A program made the translations under genes and the position numbers. From positions 80,119 to 125,476 of the forward strand of contig QZLH01000224.1 of the NCBI GenBank assembly GCA_003833135.1: a DNA stretch of 45,358 nucleotides, written 5' to 3'. A model generated the notes under the pieces. That model had not been told where the DNA came from, made no database searches, and worked only from the letters and a program-made list of their open reading frames with translations. Position 1 is the stretch's first letter; the number at the start of each line of letters is the position of its first letter. The DNA comes from Oehlia diaphana. Its lineage: Eukaryota > Glomeromycota > Glomeromycetes > Glomerales > Glomeraceae. Below are positions 41,326-45,358 of this stretch, piece after piece.

Positions 41326-44300
41326 AATTTCAGAGTGGTACGTACACATAAGTAGTACTAGTCTTCGTGTTTCGAAATGCTCTTAGGTACAGTTAGCTTT
41401 ATCTCATGATGAAAGGTTGTCAATTTATGCGTTGTTGATACTTTGTGACAGTTGAAATCAGCCGAACTACCAAAGGTTCATAGCATACATTTTTTTCTGT
41501 GTATCGATAAACCGACTGCTAGTTTATTGCACCCATAAGTAATGGTTTACAGCACAGTCTATCACATTGTTTCGGCAACACCATTACGTATTTATTTCCC
41601 TAAAATATATTATAGACGCCGGGCATAAACTAGTGAAGCACACAAGTGGGTAACTGACAACAATGGCGAAATTGATGATTAGAAGTAAATTATTCTGCTT
41701 GTTTTCACATACAGCATCATGTTGATTGTCAAGGGATTTCAGCGGCCGGCTATCATAAAAACAGTGCAAGTAGCATTACTGGTAACTGTTACTTTCCTTC
41801 CCAAAAACAACCTCTTCGTTTGCTACCACTACTAACTTTGATAATGTTTCCCTCTTATTTTCTTTCGATAGCTTGTAATTACTTTTCATCAGTGACTGGA
41901 TAAAATGCCATATCAAAAAACTATGGTACGACACATAATTATTGGAAATAGTGTTCTTCTGTTACCGCAATTTTGTTCCACAGTCAATTCTCATATTCTT
42001 ATAACATATAATGACGTAGTTACGAATATTCACGATGATAGTTCATCTCCTATGAGGAAATGATTGTATGACTTCCATTCTACACCCATTCTACACCAGT
42101 TCGAGTATAAAAAAATAATTCAGTGAATTAGTCCCGTTGATATCAAAATTGGCTTGCATAAATGGCTTCAGCTATCTTACAATGGCTTCCTATGTTCTAC
42201 GATCAAATAAAACATGAATATGAATCATTACAATTATAAACAGTCTCTTAAAATAACTAGTGTTTTCAGTGTAATTAACTCACTTAAAGACCATAATCGC
42301 AAATATATTCAGTGGAGAACTTCGTATTATTTGTTTTCTTCTATTAATGAACAAGTTCTATCCCAGAATGACTCTACGCTTTTTTCAAAAAGAGACTTAC
42401 CGCCTCCCACTGTAACATTTTCAATGGCACGTATTTTATATTTACGTCTGCTCAGCTATGCTTTTGTTAACAAATTAGGATTCCTAAGAAAGTTCACATC
42501 GATATTGAAAATCTGTGCGTCACATTAAGATTAGGGAGAATTACGTATAACTCAATGAAATCATGTCATCCCCAAAATTACAAAATCAATACCACGAACA
42601 GAGTTGTCAGTACTATTATAATTTAATGTATCCTAACAATGTCACAACTCAGTCACGTTCGCATACAAAAAGACGCCTTTATTCTTTGAAAGTGTAGGAT
42701 AATAAGCGTTACGAAAAGATAAGCAATAACTTCTTTGTGTATGTCTCTTATTTCTTCTCAGGAGAGGAATATCCTCTTATCAATTTAGATGTTTTTATTT
42801 CTAGTAGGAGATATGGCTTAGTCTTCTGCGACAAGAAGAATCTTTTTAGAATCATATACTATAAGTTACGTGAGGAGTCTGCGAACTTAGTTAATAAACC
42901 AATGACGTAAAATTGCACATGAGTTTAATGATTACTGCGGGATTAATCACAAAATACCTTGAATGATCGCTTGCCCTACACTCCAGGAACCTAATGTCTA
43001 TAACACTGAGACAAATGGATGGAAGACAGTTCTCGATTAACACAGGAGGCAAATTGTGTTTATCGCATTGTGAGGTATTTTACACATGCTAATTCTGAAT
43101 ACATTTTATCTGTTGTGGCGGTGACAGTAATCTTGGTTTTTTTTTTGTAAAAACGTAATTGCATTATTATAATTAAGATATTTGATTCCCAAGAATTTCA
43201 AATTATGTAACAGAGACGCAGCAAATCATGTGCCCTTTGGGCAGTCTCTGACTGATATTCTGAGCAATGAAGAGAGTGTCACATGATCCACACGTGTGAC
43301 ATAAATAGTAAGGTTATAACCTTTGATGATCACCTGAGTGGGGGTGCAAGATGGTCAGGTAGATGGAATATACGTAGTACCCATAGGAGCGGATCTCCTA
43401 TAACTTCTCGAATTATAAAACATTTGGTTTTATGGGTAGGGTAAGACTGTCAGGTGACGTCTTTGAAGAGCAGATCCTACTATTGATAAATTGATGTTCT
43501 TGAGAAATGTTTCAGTGATTACATAATCAAGAACAAATAAATCGTTAATTACAGATGTCCACGAAAACTTTATATCCTGTTTTTCGTAAATGAAGTCCTT
43601 AAAAAGGATTCGTTATTCATGTGTACAGTAGTTAGATTCCGAAGGAATACATGATCTGAAGAATCTTGTAGATAGAAACTTTTTTCTTCTCTTTGCTCCG
43701 CATCTTTGATGTCACAGTAAAGCTAACTAAAGCAAAGACTCTATTATAGAGGGGACTTCCGTAGTATTTTTTAATATGGAGTATTCTACTTCGTACCCTT
43801 TGGGTTGTTATACGGGAAATATATAAAAGTTTTCTTTTGAATGCCATCAATTGTTCGCAAAACACACTCAGACACTATCATAACAGAATCATAACATATG
43901 AGTAACTTTATCTCAGTATTTGCGACCCATCGTGCGATTAATTTATTATGTAACTATTGATTGTTATTGACAACTATTGATGTTAATATGTATTCATTTT
44001 AGTTTTTCAGTGCATGTGAGAATCCCGACTAACACGGTTAACACTCGAGATATAAATAGTGCGTAGTATATGCATAGGTTGAATTGCATGGACATAAGAG
44101 ACTATCAGCTACATGATCAACTAATCGGTCTGCAGGTGTGAGGCAGCTTCTGAAGGTAATTTTAAAGGAAGAATAAATGTTAGGAGTTTTTTTGTGTGAT
44201 ACTGTAAGTTATTTTCGTAACTGCCCATGTGTACAGAGTTAATCTAACTTCAGAGAAGCTACCTACATTGAGGATACCTCCAGTGTTTTTACCATAATAT

Positions 44301-45149
44301 CTTCTGTTGTCGGGCGAGCCTGCTGATAGGAGAAGATAACAGATGTCAATGTGATCGTGATAATTTCACTGTTTTGCTATCATTGATTTCAGTTAATTCA
44401 TCGTCACGAATATTGAGGTTTTGCTGTTGATATGATGAATAATCAAAAATGGGAAAGTCCACGGTTTTGCAGTCATTTTTTGTTTCTTTTAACGAAAAAA
44501 TGTCAAACAGTAGGAACTGTTAACAAAAAATTAATAGTCGACAAAGGCTTTTACGTGTCTTTTCTCTATGTTTCGTTCGATATAAGATGTAGCCAGAATC
44601 GAATACTGGCAGTCTCAGTTTCTATGGTTCTCATAATATCGTTACTGTAGAAACTGTTAAGTTTTTATTTCAATAAAACATAACCTGGCACACTGTCGTA
44701 TGCTTACAAAATCCGTATTTCCAGTTTGGGCGTATTATTGCCCATTGTTTGCCAGCGAGTTCTCTATTTATTCATTGAATTTTTTGACTAACTCTACAAT
44801 TTGAACATGTCTGTGGGATTGAACGAACAATCGAGGGTAAGTGCTCAACCTCACTCTCAAAAAACTTATTCTTCGATTTCTTGCAGTATCCTTTATTGTG
44901 AAACAAACTATGCGATCATTAGCAACATCTATTTGGCATATAATAGCCTTGCTAACGATGGAAGTAGAATTGATCAGGGTAGTATAATTGATCATTGGCA
45001 ATGAATATGGTTCCAGTTGTTTACCTCAAGGAAGTCTTATTAGTAAACTAGAACTGAGATTATTCATCTCTACAACTTAGCTAAGTGATAATTTGTGAAA
45101 AACTTGTGGTGCTACCACTAGTCAAAATAAAACAATTTGGAAAATGACA

Positions 45150-45226
45150 AATTGGCTAAAATTTGGCTAAAATTCGGCTGATCTGCGATACAATTCAGAT
45201 CAATTTAAGAATCAACTAAAATCGGC
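45150..45226 (+). repeat. Short GGCTAAAAT(T) repeats
   Basis: GGCTAAAATT occurs at about 45152, 45164 and 45212, with partial forms (ATTCGGCTGAT, CAACTAAAATCGG) between. Units are 11-12 bases when adjacent. No function is apparent. Confidence 0.5.
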
Positions 45227-45358
45227 TAAAATTCGATATAATGATTTATGATCGAATCTTTTCATAATATTGACGTATATCATTTATGGTCAAATTATGT
45301 TTATTTTTTAAATTTATTGTATCGTAAAATATATGAAAGTTGATAAATAAAAGCTAAT

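Larger units (their letters stand above)
39697..45358. other. Gene-free right part with scattered repeats
   Basis: About 5.7 kb without a supported gene. Contains a minus-strand copy of the GAAGAATATGAGTGG repeat (about 40304-40340; others at 6506 and 9053), a GTGACC hairpin variant (41291-41325), CAAGATGGTCAGG near 43352 (similar to 3205), minisatellite-like units (44350-44440) and the GGCTAAAATT repeat at the right end. Longer open frames (39948-40217, 42214-42528, 44432-44650) show no recognisable domain. Confidence 0.5.

Noticed and set aside
42162..42240. ATG frame reading ASAILQWLPMFYDQIKHEY, like the segment before the kinase domain in related TKL kinases
   Set aside because: Only about 15 residues of weak similarity and a stop soon after; not enough to call.
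1..45358. LTR retrotransposon, CRISPR array, bacterial operon or organelle segment
   Set aside because: No paired long terminal repeats with gag/pol, no regularly spaced identical repeats of CRISPR type, no Shine-Dalgarno-linked gene clusters, and introns are present.

Overview
The window reads as nuclear DNA of an AT-rich fungus. Several features point to an arbuscular mycorrhizal fungus (Glomeromycotina, Rhizophagus-like): short GT-AG introns of roughly 50-85 nt; degenerate tyrosine-kinase-like (TKL) kinase genes with an HGDL catalytic loop instead of HRDL; Crinkler (CRN)-type N-terminal headers; a ubiquitin domain joined to a predicted ADP-ribosyltransferase-like domain; a small secreted protein; and many short dispersed repeats. 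No taxonomic marker (rDNA, tRNA, organelle gene) is present, so the assignment is inference from gene families and sequence texture.

Layout. 0-3 kb: a palindromic repeat array, a short CRN-header remnant, and a minus-strand PrimPol/primase-like gene whose catalytic aspartates look replaced. 3-13.5 kb: mostly repeats, with a two-frame gene carrying alternating histidines (7066-8363), a partial copy of that gene's 5' flank (8765-8970), a decayed unknown gene (9333-10431), a CRN-header relic (11.6 kb) and tRNA-A-box-like repeats (12.3-12.7 kb). 13.5-20.2 kb: a kinase C-lobe scrap, minisatellite and hairpin repeats, a clean 211-bp MITE with TA duplication, a five-piece TKL kinase pseudogene and a convergent minus-strand membrane-protein fragment. 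20.7-22.5 kb: a tandem repeat, then a multi-exon unknown gene. 23-29 kb: a second CRN relic with a recognisable intron, a secreted beta-trefoil-like candidate effector on the minus strand, and a broken minus-strand hypothetical gene. 31.9-34.3 kb: the most interesting segment, a ubiquitin-ART gene followed in the same direction by an apparently intact CRN-type gene made of tandem headers. 34.3-45.4 kb: mostly repeats, plus a second kinase, closely related to the first but lacking one of its introns and stopped mid-catalytic domain.

Themes. First, multigene families (CRN headers at four loci, TKL kinases at three) are present at different stages of decay, as expected of a dispensable, repeat-rich compartment. 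Second, most conserved reading frames are interrupted by single-base shifts, mostly of the one-base-missing type; these may be real mutations or consensus errors, and reads would decide. Third, ubiquitin-fold modules recur: true ubiquitin at 32.2 kb, and CRN headers, which are described as ubiquitin-like, at 0.6, 11.6, 25.1 and 33.4 kb. All functional statements rest on motif reading by eye; no database search was run.
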